Below are positions 12,351 through 22,830 of a DNA stretch of 64,000 nucleotides, in pieces. Each line of letters opens with the position of its first letter. The first letter of the stretch is position 1. Below the pieces are notes generated by a model. That model saw only the letters and a list, made by a program, of their open reading frames with translations, was not told where the DNA came from and did no database searches. The position numbers and the translations under genes were made by a program. Source of the DNA: Gigaspora margarita (Eukaryota; Glomeromycota; Glomeromycetes; Diversisporales; Gigasporaceae); contig WTPW01000017.1 of the NCBI GenBank assembly GCA_009809945.1, positions 256,956 through 320,955 on the forward strand, read 5' to 3'.

Positions 12351-12701
12351 CAGTATTGTCATGGGACATGAACACAGACAGCGGATGGTCTGGGACGGGA
12401 CATCCAGGACATGTCCGCCTAGAATTTTTTTTGTCCTGGGCATTTGGCTAATCAACACATGACCATCAACCAATGAAATCCTTTTTGTAGCCCAAACCAA
12501 GGGTCTGTATAATTCCGCAATTTGATTGGTTTACCCGGCGGACATGTCCCGGACATAATAGAGACAAAGTTAAAAATCAGTAGAACATTGTCCGCATACA
12601 ATATCATGCCGGGACATTATTGCAGACATGTCCTGGATGTCACATCCTGGACTGTCTGTGTTCCTGTAAAATTGGCAGGACAATGTCTGTGTACAACACT
12701 G
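12351..12701. mobile_element. hAT-type MITE, 351 bp
   Basis: Ends CAGTATTGTC (12351) and, inverted, CAGTGTTGTAC (12701). They are flanked by 8-bp direct repeats CCTGAAAC (12343-12350) and CCTGACAC (12702-12709), one mismatch. An 8-bp duplication with a CAGTG-type end is characteristic of hAT transposons. The interior is rich in the motif GGACATGTCC and its variants on both strands. It is not coding; an open stretch at 12522-12719 runs past the element's end and has no recognisable content. Same TIR family as 63186-63466 and 56483-56724. Confidence 0.85.
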
Positions 12702-13045
12702 CCTGACACTGTAGTATAAGGCCTACTATCTTTATATGGTCTGCAGTTCCCTAACTTCATAATCTACCACTTGGATCTTCCTTTTGCATATTTAATTTAC
12801 TTAATCCTATTAATCTTAAACTGGCCTTCTTGATATTAATGTTATTTGTTGATGGATTATACCTTATCTGGTTATTTCTAACTCTAAGACTATGCTAATA
12901 ACTGCTTTCTTTTGTATGAATCTTTTAAATGAAATATTCTAAAATTATTTCCAATTATGGTCCTGGCAGAGTTGTTTTTGCTCTTTGAACTCAAACTTGT
13001 AACCTTGTGAATGTGACCTGGAAGCACTACCACTGCACTATCAAC

Positions 13046-13740
13046 TAGGGGTCTTAATGGGTCAGGTTGGGTCAGGTTTGGGCCTGACCCGGGTCAGACC
13101 CACTTGGGTCAAAACCCAACCCGGGTCTGACCCGCCTCATGTCAAACCCGACCCGGGTCTGACCCGCCTCATGTCAAACCCGACCCGGGTCTGACCCGCC
13201 TCATGTCAAACCCGACCCGGGTCTGACCCAACCCCACCCAACCCGGGTTGGACCCGGGTCGATAATAGTTGCTACATAGTAAAGTCTAAATTTTACTATT
13301 TAAATCGATAATGTCCGCTTAAGTAAACTTGTTTGGAAGAACAAAATGCATATGCACTGAAATTTCATCCAAATCGGAGAAATTTTTATTATTTGACTTT
13401 TAATTTTTATGTTCAACGATAAAATTATAATCTTTTTAAAAAATATGTTCGTCGAACGTAAAAATTAAAAGTCAAATAATGAAAAGTTCTCCAATTTGGA
13501 TAAAAATTTCAGTGTATATGTATTTTGCTCTTCCAAACAAGTTTACTTAAGCAGATGTTATCGATTTACATAGTAAAATTTTGACTTTACTATGTAGCGA
13601 CTACTTGCGATCATTGAATAAAATCTGATCCGGGTCTGACCCGACCCGCGTTTTTTCTGACCCGGGTCTGACCCGACCCACTTTTTTTCTGACCCGACCC
13701 GACCCGGGTTGGGTCAGACCCGACCCAGCTAAGACCCCTA
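13046..13740. mobile_element. hAT-type foldback MITE, 695 bp, with GGGTCTGACCC arrays
   Basis: Ends TAGGGGTCTTA and TAAGACCCCTA are perfect inverted repeats. The flanks are the perfect 8-bp direct repeat CTATCAAC (13038-13045 and 13741-13748). Both subterminal regions are arrays of GACCCGGGTC/GGGTCTGACCC, GC-rich against an AT-rich background. The interior (13262-13605) is also an inverted repeat, so the whole element can fold back. It sits inside the tRNA-like head of the old SINE. No coding frame. Confidence 0.92.
13119..13230. repeat. 32-bp tandem repeat, about 3.5 copies
   Basis: CCGGGTCTGACCCGCCTCAT begins at 13121, 13153 and 13185, and a partial copy starts at 13217. The copies are identical and form part of the left subterminal array of the surrounding MITE. 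Confidence 0.9.
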
Positions 13741-13750
13741 CTATCAACCC

Positions 13751-14898
13751 ATAATTCATGTTAATAGATTAAATGCAGTAGATACATCAAAATAACAGAG
13801 CTCTCTGGCATGACAAATTTTTTTATGAACTTGCTTCATTAAGTTAGTTACAATATAGAATAAATAGAGTAAATATAGATGAATTATAGATTTAGAGTAT
13901 AGCTTTCCTTTTTTCCAGAATTATTATATAAAATAACAATTCTTGCATATGATCAAGTATTCTTTTTCTATTCTGGTCCCTCAGTTGTGTAAAGTACAAA
14001 CCTGATTATAAAGATTTTTATATTACTTCAGGATTTATTGTCTAATCAGCTAGTAATCGGACAAGTTCATCATTATTAGATACAGATAAATGTAAATAAT
14101 ATCATGCAGTAGTTGCTGCTAAGTGGCCCAAATTAAATAATGATTTTGAGCATTGTGTCCACTGGTTAAAAACTCAATGAATTTGCAGAATTGGGCACAT
14201 GATTAAGTATAAACTGTAAGTTTATTTCAAACAGGTAAGTATCCTTAAAATCAAATTTTTTAGGATTTTTCATTTGAAGATTTAGAGTAGCCTATCATCC
14301 AGTATTCCTGTTTCGCCGACTATTTGAATTTTTGTTTCACGTTGACTATTTTTTGGTTTACTAAATTGCTATGGGTACAATGTCACAACTTTCAAAAATA
14401 ATTTTATCTCCTTTGACTAGATAAGTGCAGGTTAAACGCATTGTAGTTTTTGAATATTATTGATATTAATCAAGCCATGTTAAAGCATCTTCTTTTGTAT
14501 TAATATTTGTGAGTAAATCAACTATGATCTGGTCGTTTTTCACATTTTCCACAGTAATTATTTGTTGTAGTTTATAAGTTGATATTCATAGTTTAATAAA
14601 AGTATTTTGACGAAGTGGAATAGGTAAAGTTGTTCTCTCACTTGAGCAGTTTTGCATCGTTATGAGAAAAATACGGGGGATTTTTTTTTTACAGTTTTAT
14701 TTTTATTTAATTACGTATCGTACAAATCATCATTTCGATTTACAATCTGATCGGAATCGAGTACTGATTATCAGCCACCATGACGTACTAACTTGGTACA
14801 CATTATCCGAGAGTTAACATATATAACTAAATTACATATTAGCACATAAAAACAAAAATATAACTTGCTATATAAAACTTGTACAATTTAAATTTTGA
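13751..14898. other. Non-coding, downstream of Sel1 gene 1
   Basis: No gene or clear repeat seen. The part next to 14899 is presumably the 3' untranslated region of the Sel1 gene. Confidence 0.5.
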
Positions 14899-15639
14899 CT
14901 ATTGATCTTTGTTTAATTCAATCTCTGCAGCTTTTTTATAATAAATAAATGCTTTATATTCATCTTTTTCAACTCCAATTCCATTAAGATAACAATATCC
15001 AACGTTTTTTGCTCCACCAGAGTTACCCACCTCTGCAGATTTTTGATAATAAATGAATGCCTTGTGTGCATTCTTTTCAACACCAATTCCGTAATAATAA
15101 TAATTTCCAACATTATATGTTCCCCAACCATCTCCCATCTCGGCAGATTTTTGGTAATAAATAAATGCTATATTTTTATCTATTTCAACACCAATTCCAT
15201 AATCATAACAATATCCAACGTTATTTGTTCCAACAGAGTTACCCATCTCCGCAGATTTTTGATAATAAATGAATGCCTTGTATTCATCCTTTTCAACCCC
15301 AACTCCATAATGATAACAATGTCCAACATTATATGTTCCCCTATCATCTCCCATCTCAGCAGAATTTTGATAATAAAGAAATGCCTTATATTTATCTATT
15401 TCAACCCATTTACCATAATAATAACAGCTTGCAATAATGAGTTGAACCGTAGGATTGATTTGATTATTTAAACAAAATTTGAAAATATGGGCAGGATTTT
15501 GTTTCTTCTCTATTAGAAATTGTTCTAATATATCAAGAATTGGACGGGAATGTTTGCCTTTCAATTTTTCTTTTTTATATAAATTGCATATTTCTTTAAC
15601 AATATCATTAAGAAAATCTTGTGAAAAGTCTTGTAACAT
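14899..15639 (-). CDS. Sel1-repeat protein (copy 1)
   Basis: 246 residues from the ATG at 15639 to a stop at 14899. An N-terminal helical part (about 1-65, DFSQDFLNDIVKEICNLY, LEQFLIEKKQ) is followed by five Sel1-like repeats of 36 residues from about residue 70, each with the pattern VGxCYxxGIGVExDxxKAFIYYQKSAEMG. Such alpha/alpha solenoids act as protein-binding scaffolds; the partner is unknown. No signal peptide or membrane segment is seen. Compared with its neighbour at 17863-18585 it has one extra repeat. The sequence upstream of the ATG (15640-15720) still resembles the neighbour's N-terminus but is frameshifted and meets a stop, so this copy may have lost about 30 residues and use an internal start. 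It could be a decaying paralogue. Confidence 0.75.
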   Translation of the reverse strand: MLQDFSQDFLNDIVKEICNLYKKEKLKGKHSRPILDILEQFLIEKKQNPAHIFKFCLNNQINPTVQLIIASCYYYGKWVEIDKYKAFLYYQNSAEMGDDRGTYNVGHCYHYGVGVEKDEYKAFIYYQKSAEMGNSVGTNNVGYCYDYGIGVEIDKNIAFIYYQKSAEMGDGWGTYNVGNYYYYGIGVEKNAHKAFIYYQKSAEVGNSGGAKNVGYCYLNGIGVEKDEYKAFIYYKKAAEIELNKDQ

Positions 15640-17011
15640 GTTATCATCTGGATTTAAGTGGGTAACATCATTATCTATTTGAGCAAAATTTGATAGACCG
15701 TCAACTTTTTCTGATTACTTTACAAAAATGTTATTAATTGACATTTTGTCACAGATAAATTGCGAGTACATATGGAGGCATCAAATTTATTTAATTATTA
15801 GTGTGTATTACATTATACGACATTCGGCTTATCAATATTCCATTTGCGTTCAGCTACACGGAAAATGTTACGAGTCATCATAGTATGTACATACGTACAT
15901 TGTGAAAAGAGAATTTACCTCAAACAGCGGCAAAAGTGAACGATAAAGATTTTAAAATTTTTTAAATTTCCTTAAATTAGTAAAATTTCGAAATTTAAAT
16001 TTTACAAACTTGTTCTATATGTAATATCATGTACGTAACAAAACGCTATTTACTTTCAGTAAAAAGTGGTTCAGTTGAGAACTTGACTAGAGTTCAATAA
16101 CTCTTTGCCTCATTAATTACCCCTGAGAAGAGAAAATAGTTTATATTTAGAAAATATTGAGCTCTAATTTAATACCCTATTTACTCGATCAAATCTAACC
16201 ACGCTTCGATTGCAGGCTGCCGTATTAGGGTTTAGGTTAGATAATGTTTAGTGTGTAGTTTTAAATAGTATTAGTGCTGTTAGTACTCATTGAGCCCATA
16301 TTTTCTGATTTCAGAGCAGTTCCTTCTTTTACAACGTATTTATATGGTAACTGCGACTTACAGCTACAGATGTAGAAAAAAAAAGATAGATTCATTTATA
16401 ACACACAAAAAAAAAAACCTCTAGCGCTAAAGGTTAACGTAATAAGATAAAACCTGGAACGTAGACAGTTTAAGGGCATGATTGCAGTGAGTTCATTAAG
16501 GTATATATTGACTTTTTTTTTTCTCGGTAGATTAATATAGCAAACCTCACCCAGCAACTGCCTGACAATAAGTCTATGTCTTATCAGACTTCTCTTAATA
16601 AAGCATCAAACTGCATCAAAATATCAAATGATAGACAAAAACTCAAATCTAAGTCCCTCATAATTTCGCTATTAAAGATGGCAATAAACTTCAAGGTTTT
16701 TACATTGAACTATGTATTTGATAGAAGAATTATTAAATCCATTGAGTCTCTAAATACTAGAGCATTTAAGCATATTTGTCTATTTGAAATATACGAGATA
16801 GGTCTATAATCGTTAAAAAAAGTGAAATGAAATTAAGATTAAAATCGATTTCTGATTTTGATCTATCTAGTCATTGAGCTTATTAGTGACAATTGGTTTT
16901 ATCACATCTGGATTGAAAAAATTGCTCGGCTTGCACAAATTGTTCAATTATTATTGTATAATTGTAAAATGTAACGGTATGGCTCAAAAGCTTACCAATG
17001 AATTAAAATGT
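15640..17011. other. Intergenic between the Sel1 paralogues
   Basis: 15640-15830 resembles the region upstream of copy 2 (18586-18700), sharing GGCATCAAATTTATT and TGTATTACRTT. The rest shows no gene; a 77-codon frame at 16576-16809 has no recognisable content. A 30-bp stretch near 16880 (TTAGTGACAATTGGTTTTAT) recurs near 26530. Confidence 0.5.
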
Positions 17012-17019
17012 ACATATAT

Positions 17020-17789
17020 TGTAGGTGGATTAAGGATTCAAGAATTATGAATTAACTTAGGCAGATTTCAAATCTCAAAATGGATTAAGTGAAAATAGGA
17101 TTTTTAAAAAATTGTAAACAATATAGATTTTAATAATAAGTAAAGAGCATGTAATTTTATAGTCAAAAGCAGTGAATTATCCCTATGTTATCTATTTTTT
17201 ATGGCATTTTCATTTAATATTATTGTGTACAATATCAACAATTACAATGGTTATTCTTGCATTCATTTTTATAACTATATTTTGTCTGGTTGTAGTAACA
17301 ACAGTTTTTCGTATACTAATATTTTGTCTTTTTTCACCCTAAAAATATTAATAACATTATCTGTCATTGTAAATTTATAATTAAAAAAGATTGCATCTAA
17401 TGAGATTTTACTTCATGTTTTAAAACACTCATATGAGCTTTACTTAAATTATCATGAAGACTATTAAAAAGGTACATGGTAGTATTAATTTTTACCCATT
17501 TTCATTTTTTAACAGCAGCGATAATTTGGGTAATATGGTGCAATATCGCAATAATAATCAAATTGTGAAATAAAAATTTTACGACGTCTAGTAAATGAAC
17601 TTTTTTTCAATTAATTTATTAAATTGTTAGTTAAAAACTTGTGAAATACGGTACAATGTTTTTAACATACTTGATTTATGATTACTAATTTAGATGTTAT
17701 TTAAAGATTCGAAATTGACTTAAATTGTTTCTGGGATCGAAATCTATTTAAGTTAATTCCGAATCCACAAAATTCTTAATTTACCTACA
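17020..17789. mobile_element. hAT-like TIR element, 770 bp
   Basis: Ends TGTAGGTGGATTAAG and, inverted, TGTAGGTAAATTAAG; the terminal similarity continues about 55 bp (GAATTAACTTA...AGATTTC). Perfect 8-bp direct repeats ACATATAT lie at 17012-17019 and 17790-17797. No coding frame. It lies 70 bp downstream of the stop of the next Sel1 gene. Confidence 0.82.
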
Positions 17790-17862
17790 ACATATATAAA
17801 TAAATTACATAATAAAAAGAATATAACTTGCCATATAAAACTTATATATATTTAAAAGTTGA

Positions 17863-18585
17863 CTATTTATCTTTGTTTAATTCTATCTCAGCAGATTTTT
17901 TATAATAAATAAATGCTTTATATTCATCTTTTTCAACTCCAATTCCATTAAGATAACAATATCCAACGTTCTTTGCTCCGATTTCATTCCCCATTTCTGC
18001 AGACTTTTGAAAATAAATGAATGCTTTATTCTCATCCATTTCAATTCCAATTCCATTTTCATAACAACATCCAACGTTATTAAAACCACCAGAGTTACCC
18101 ATCTCAGCAGATTTTTGATAATAAATGAATGCATTATATTCATCAAATTCAACTCCAATTCCATATTCATAACAATATCCAACCATATACGTTGCCCTGT
18201 CATTCCCCATCTCAGCAGATTTTTGATAATAAATAAATGCTTTATATTGATCCATTTCAACCCATTTACCATAATAATAACAACTTGCAATAATGAGTTG
18301 AACCGTTGGATTGATTTGATTATTTAAACAAAAATTGATAATATCTTCAGGACTTTGTTTCTTCTCTATTAGAAAATGTTCTATTGTATCAAGAGTTGAT
18401 AAGGAATATTTGCCTTTCAATTTTTCTTCATTATATATATTGCACATTTCTTTAACAATTTCATTAAGAAAATCCTGTGAAAAATCCTGCAGTTCGTTAT
18501 CTAATAAGTTCATTTGGGTAACATTATTATTTATTTGAGTAAAATCTGATGAATTGTTAAATTTTTTTCGGATTGCTTTACACAA
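17863..18585 (-). CDS. Sel1-repeat protein (copy 2)
   Basis: The open frame gives about 240 residues. Position 18585 is a TTG, preceded by an in-frame stop. The first ATG is at 18513, giving 216 residues; alternatively a 5' exon is spliced on. Residues 25-90 are the helical N-terminal part (LQDFSQDFLNEIVKEMCNIY, IEHFLIEKKQ). Then come four 36-residue Sel1 repeats (KAFIYYQKSAEMGN.GG..NVG.CYENGIGIE), ending SAEIELNKDK. Presumed scaffold role in protein complexes; partner unknown. About 75 percent identical by eye to copy 1 and more distant from the 51413-52231 gene, so 1 and 2 form a local duplicate pair. No signal peptide. Confidence 0.75.
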   Translation of the reverse strand: MCKAIRKKFNNSSDFTQINNNVTQMNLLDNELQDFSQDFLNEIVKEMCNIYNEEKLKGKYSLSTLDTIEHFLIEKKQSPEDIINFCLNNQINPTVQLIIASCYYYGKWVEMDQYKAFIYYQKSAEMGNDRATYMVGYCYEYGIGVEFDEYNAFIYYQKSAEMGNSGGFNNVGCCYENGIGIEMDENKAFIYFQKSAEMGNEIGAKNVGYCYLNGIGVEKDEYKAFIYYKKSAEIELNKDK

Positions 18586-18699
18586 AGGTTATCGTAATTT
18601 GATATTTTATCGCAGGAAAAATGCGTTTACAATAGAGGGCATCAAATTTATTAAATTTTTGAAGGCATGTATTACGTTCCACAACATTCATTTTTTACG

Positions 18700-18958
18700 T
18701 TGTGTTGTAAGCCGAATGATTTTTTTTCGGTTGGCTAAGCCAGCCGACTAAACCATTCTGGCTAACAACTGATCAACTATCTGATTAATGACCTATTTCG
18801 GGTTATTTTATATTCATTCATTTTCCTTTTCGGAATTTATCAGAAATTGATTATTCATAAATCATGTGACCTTTAACTGTATTAGCCAGCCGACCACAAT
18901 TTATTGGCTGGTTTAACCAGCTAAGCCAGCTTAGCTGCAGCTGCCTTAGTCAGCCTAA
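18700..18958. repeat. Inverted array of TTAGCCAGCC motifs
   Basis: GGTTGGCTAAGCCAGCCGAC (18730), TTAGCCAGCCGACCAC (18882), GGCTGGTTTAACCAGC (18905) and GCTAAGCCAGCTTAGCTGCAGC (18920-18945) form overlapping hairpins. This could be the ends of a small element; no target duplication was found. Confidence 0.6.
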
Positions 18959-19440
18959 TGTTGTTAGCCGAAATACCATATATTTAGGTCGAAATATATT
19001 TCGACATGACATTATTTTTTTGCCGAAATTCTAAATTTGACTAAATACCTAAATAGTTGACTAAATAAATAATATATGACCAAATGTCTAAACTATAAAA
19101 TAAAATTAAAATGAAAATTGTATAAATTCTATTGCACTACGTATATATAATAACTTTTATTTAAATATTAATAAACTATATTTATAATCTAAGTTTAATA
19201 ACTCGAATGTTTAATAAAGGAATGGAATAATTTAAATAAAGAATTAATCTATATTTCACATACGTATATATTCATAAATATATGTGAGTTATAGCATATA
19301 TCAAATAGACTGATTCAAGCTTTGAAGCAATACAATACAACAGATTCAAAAACTGCTTGATAGAGACAAGTAACCATTTTTAGCGTGAAATCCACACAAT
19401 AAACAAGTTCGAATACTTGCTAATCAATAAGTCTATATAT

Positions 19441-19962
19441 TGTCACGGTTAAAATGTTTAACCGGCGGCTTAAATGCGAATTGGTAACACCAGAAGACTC
19501 CAGTGACCCAAGCCATCCGACATTACAAGGCATTTGGTTGTGGCGGAGGCTTGGAGGTAATATTTGTTGTTTGTATGCAATGGGCGGAGGCACAGGTTAT
19601 TGTTGTCCATATATTGTTGGATAAACTAGTAATTGTTGGCCCTTGGTTGTTGGCACGCCAAGAGTTATTGCCACTATGGCTTGTAAAATTAGTACGAGGC
19701 TTTTCAAGCAATGCTGCTCGCGGCCCGCAAGTAGTGTTGAGAGTACTAGAAATCGCGAAAGAAATTAAAAGCGCAGTAGTTTATAGTAAATTAAAATGTA
19801 TTTAAAGCCTGAGATTTCCCCTTAATAAAGTTCATCTCAGACTTCACCTATCTCCTAAATACGAATTAAAAAGAAACTGTCCTTTAATAATAAACTAATT
19901 TAAGTTGCGACTGGAGTTAAACTGTGCGATCATGCACATTGCTCTCCCAACCAGACGTAACA
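19441..19962. mobile_element. Probable solo LTR (TGTCACGG...CGTAACA)
   Basis: 522 bp beginning TGTCACGGTTAAAATG and ending CCAGACGTAACA, with the TG...CA ends of LTRs, flanked by ATAT on both sides (low-complexity, so weak). It is more GC-rich than its surroundings and holds an AATAAA-like CCTTAATAAAG near 19823. TGTCACGG starts are common among fungal Ty3/gypsy LTRs. The 100-codon frame inside (19503-19805) is not a recognisable protein. Confidence 0.6.
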
Positions 19963-20006
19963 ATATATATATATATTTAATTTAGACATTTCGACAAGAT
20001 TTAGAC

Positions 20007-21550
20007 TAGAGATGGGGAAAATGCGCATTTTATAATAAAATGCGCATGAATGCGCATTAATGCGCATGATATATAAAATGCGCATGATACCGCATGATAA
20101 AAAATTTTTTTCTAATTTTTATCTTCATTATTGATAATACATCTAAATAAAGGTACTACATATTGATTCTGAATCAGATTTTGCCTACATACATAAATTT
20201 TTACAAGTTAGCTNATTGTAAACTTCATCGTTGCTTATCTTATATAATTTGAGAATATATTGAATATATTAAATTATCCATATCTCAGTTAATCTAATTT
20301 CAAAGATACAAAGTGTGCATAATGAACAGAAGACAATTTTTAAATCTCAAAGATATAAAAAATTATTGTAAAAATAGATAAATACAATTGATTATTAATT
20401 CATAGTAATAGATTAATTACTATCACGAATCTAATATGAATTACTGAATTAATAGCAATAATTACAGATTTAATCGTATCGTCATCTTAATTTAAATTTT
20501 CTCACGGTCTGATTACTGCCTTCGGATATAGCAAATCAAAAATGGAAGTGCAATTGAATTTTTTTTTATTCTCATTATTAAGCAGCGCCAATTATCGTTT
20601 ATTTTACAATCACATATGAAATTAGTAGGTATTTTTGTGCAGACAGGACATTTGTGACTGCGGGATAATTTTATTTTGTTTTGATTGATTCCCTTACAAT
20701 GTCATTTTTTGCAACTAGAGAATTTGTATTAGTATTCACCGACACATTTCTTCACAATTACATTATCTCATATCAATTGTTAATGAATTTGAATTGTGAT
20801 GACATTCCAGATAATAACTTGCACATCGATATATTAGTCTTAACATTTTGATCACGGGTTATATAACCAATCAAAAGCGTAAAAGAACAATAACTTGATT
20901 ATATTACTATATTAATTTTAGCACACTGATCACCTTTTGAATATAACTGTGATTTTATTGGTTGGTAGATCGACATAAAACTACAAATCGCTGAGAAAAT
21001 TGGTTGATTATCAGATAATCTGTGCGGCAAAAAATTACGACTAGAAATTTTAGAAATCAATCATCTAAATATTTGGTTGAATGTAACTCTTTCTATATTT
21101 GCTAATATTTTTTTCTATCGCGGAGCATTTGTCGTGTTCTTGCACTTATTCTTGAACTTGAGACCATTTATACAAAACGTTTTCAAATTTGTGACCATTT
21201 TTTAGCCCAAAATAGTTTGTAAATATTAGGCAATCAAACAGCAAAAGTAAATTTGGCAAATTCACGTTTCACGATTTTGTGTTGTTTAAGGGCGTTTAAT
21301 AAGAGCGTTAAAAATGATAATATTTACTCAAATGTTATAATAATTACTCGCCCATAATAATCGTCATAATCATCTTATGTATTTCTGGACATTTAGTTCA
21401 CATTTTTCAGATACGACCAACAAAAATGTTAAAGTGATCAGACCCAGAATTGAAGTATATAGATAGTTTAGAATTTAATTACACTTATTTTATATTAATT
21501 TTTCTATATAAAATTTTGATGGGATAAAATGCGCATGAAATCCATCTCTA
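20007..21550. mobile_element. hAT-type element, 1,544 bp, with TGCGCAT arrays
   Basis: Ends TAGAGATGG and CCATCTCTA. The perfect 8-bp direct repeat ATTTAGAC lies at 19999-20006 and 21551-21558. The left subterminal region has eight or so AAAATGCGCAT/ATGCGCATT motifs (20018-20085); the right has one (21526-21538). No transposase frame, so non-autonomous. One N at 20214. Confidence 0.88.
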
Positions 21551-21704
21551 ATTTAGACATTTTGGCATAATTTATATTTCCGACATTATTTTAGAATTTT
21601 GGCAGACTGAATATCAAATGTCGAAATATTTTTACAAGCTAAAATCAAAATTCAGCTAACAACATGATTTTACGTATGTAACGTACGTACGTTGTGGAAG
21701 GCGG

Positions 21705-21890
21705 GACTGGTACCAAGGATGATGGATGTTAATAATGTCTGATGAGTGACAAAACCCTCGTCATTGACGATTGACGAAACCATTTCGTCAAGTGACTTCC
21801 AATGATGAATTGACGATTGACGAAACCTATGGCGCTTGATGATGCCTATGATGATCGATGAAATCTATGACGATTGATGATGCCTAAACA
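21705..21890. repeat. Array of TGACGATTGACGAAACC motifs
   Basis: Partly regular copies at about 21765, 21807, 21845 and 21870, mixed with GATGATGCCTATGA. Flanked on the left by ACGTAYGTAACGTACGTACGT. Possibly a subterminal array of an unrecognised element. Confidence 0.6.
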
Positions 21891-22164
21891 ATTTCTGGGC
21901 TGAAGATCGCTTCCAATCTCAAAAACAAATGCAAAACAAAAAAAAACAATATGAAATTTTATTACAGCTGTTTTAAAAAATAGTGGGACATGTGATGAAT
22001 TTTGTGATGATCATTTAGATAATAAAATTTTCGGATATAACGCAATACATACTATAAATGTTGAAAATATTTAAATAAAGATATATTAACAAGATTAAAA
22101 TTAGTTTATTAAATTAAAAAAAAAATAAGCAAAATGTTTGTTATCATACCCCAAAATTTTTGAA

Positions 22165-22830
22165 TTTTTTTAAACTTTGAGTAACGATATTTTGACAACT
22201 ACCAAATCAATTTTAATAACCTTTTTTTATTTGAATTCCACAGATTTGTAGAATTTAAATAAAAAAATGTTTATCAAATTTGGCTTGATGGTTGTTGTGA
22301 CATTATTTTTCAAAGTTTTTAAAAAAACTGACTATCGAAATAAAGGCTGCCAAAATTTTTTCTAACTTTTTTGAGATATAGCAACACTGGTAATGATTAC
22401 CAGTGGTAATAATTAGCAGATCTTATTATATTTGGGCGATGATATCTAAACATCTACCATGCCAAGTTCATGAACTTCTTTATTTGAATTCTACAGATTC
22501 ATAGAATTTATATAAAAAAAGTTTATCAAAATTGATTTGATGGTTATTGAGATATCGTTGCTCAAGTTTAAAAAAAATCTTGATGCAGCCTTTATTTTGT
22601 AGATGTTTTGCATCTTTTAAAACTTTGATAATAATAATTGACAACCACCAAGCCAAATTTTATGATCATTTTTTTTATTTGTATTTTACGAATCTGTAGA
22701 ATTTAAATAAAAAAAGAAGTCATTAAAATTGACTTTGTGTTGTCGAGATACCATTGCTCTAAGTTTAAAAAAATTCAAAACGTCTATCAAAATAAAGGTT
22801 ACGTCAAATTTTTGTTTTCCGAAGTTTTTC
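22165..22830. repeat. Diverged tandem repeat, three units of about 220-250 bp
   Basis: Each unit has a poorly conserved TTGACAACYACCAA(R) start, then TTTATTTGAATTCYACAGATT.TAGAATTTAAATAAAAAAA, then TTTATCAAAATTGRYTTGATGGTT and TGAGATA.C.TTGCT.AAGTTTAAA. Units are centred near 22250, 22500 and 22695. Old and non-coding. It abuts the Sel1 remnant. Confidence 0.7.

Larger units (their letters stand above)
12780..13750 (-). mobile_element. Old, CpG-decayed SINE, split by a hAT MITE
   Basis: Sequence 12820-13045 aligns with the young SINE at 42430-42670: shared TTAATGTTATTT, TTGAYGGATTAYRCC, GGTCCTGGCAGAGTT and CCACTGCACTATC. On the minus strand the last part is the tRNA-derived head (A box TAGTGCAGTGG, decayed B box). 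Differences are mostly CG to TG/CA. The head is interrupted by the element at 13046-13740 and resumes at 13741. The 3' end is not identifiable; another hAT MITE lies just to the left. Confidence 0.75.
18959..21664. mobile_element. TIR nest (TGTTGTTAGCYGAA ends)
   Basis: Left TGTTGTTAGCCGAAAT (18959) and right ...ATTCAGCTAACAACA (21664) are inverted. Inside both ends lie TTTCGACAT and GCCGAAATTCTAAA / TTTAGAATTTTGGC. The interior holds a solo LTR (19441-19962) and a hAT-type element (20007-21550). Without those the host element is roughly 600 bp. No flanking duplication was found. Confidence 0.6.

Noticed and set aside
12522-12719. 65-codon frame
   Set aside because: Begins inside a hAT MITE and runs 18 bp past its right border and target duplication; built of GGACATGTCC motifs; no recognisable domain.
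15043-15471. 142-codon plus-strand frame opposite Sel1 copy 1 (and a similar one at 18007-18327)
   Set aside because: Antisense shadow: the repeated pattern mirrors the Sel1 repeats.
16576-16809. 77-codon frame between the Sel1 genes
   Set aside because: Lysine/isoleucine-rich, no motif, no upstream signals; chance frame in AT-rich DNA.
19503-19805. 100-codon frame
   Set aside because: Lies within the probable solo LTR and has no recognisable content.
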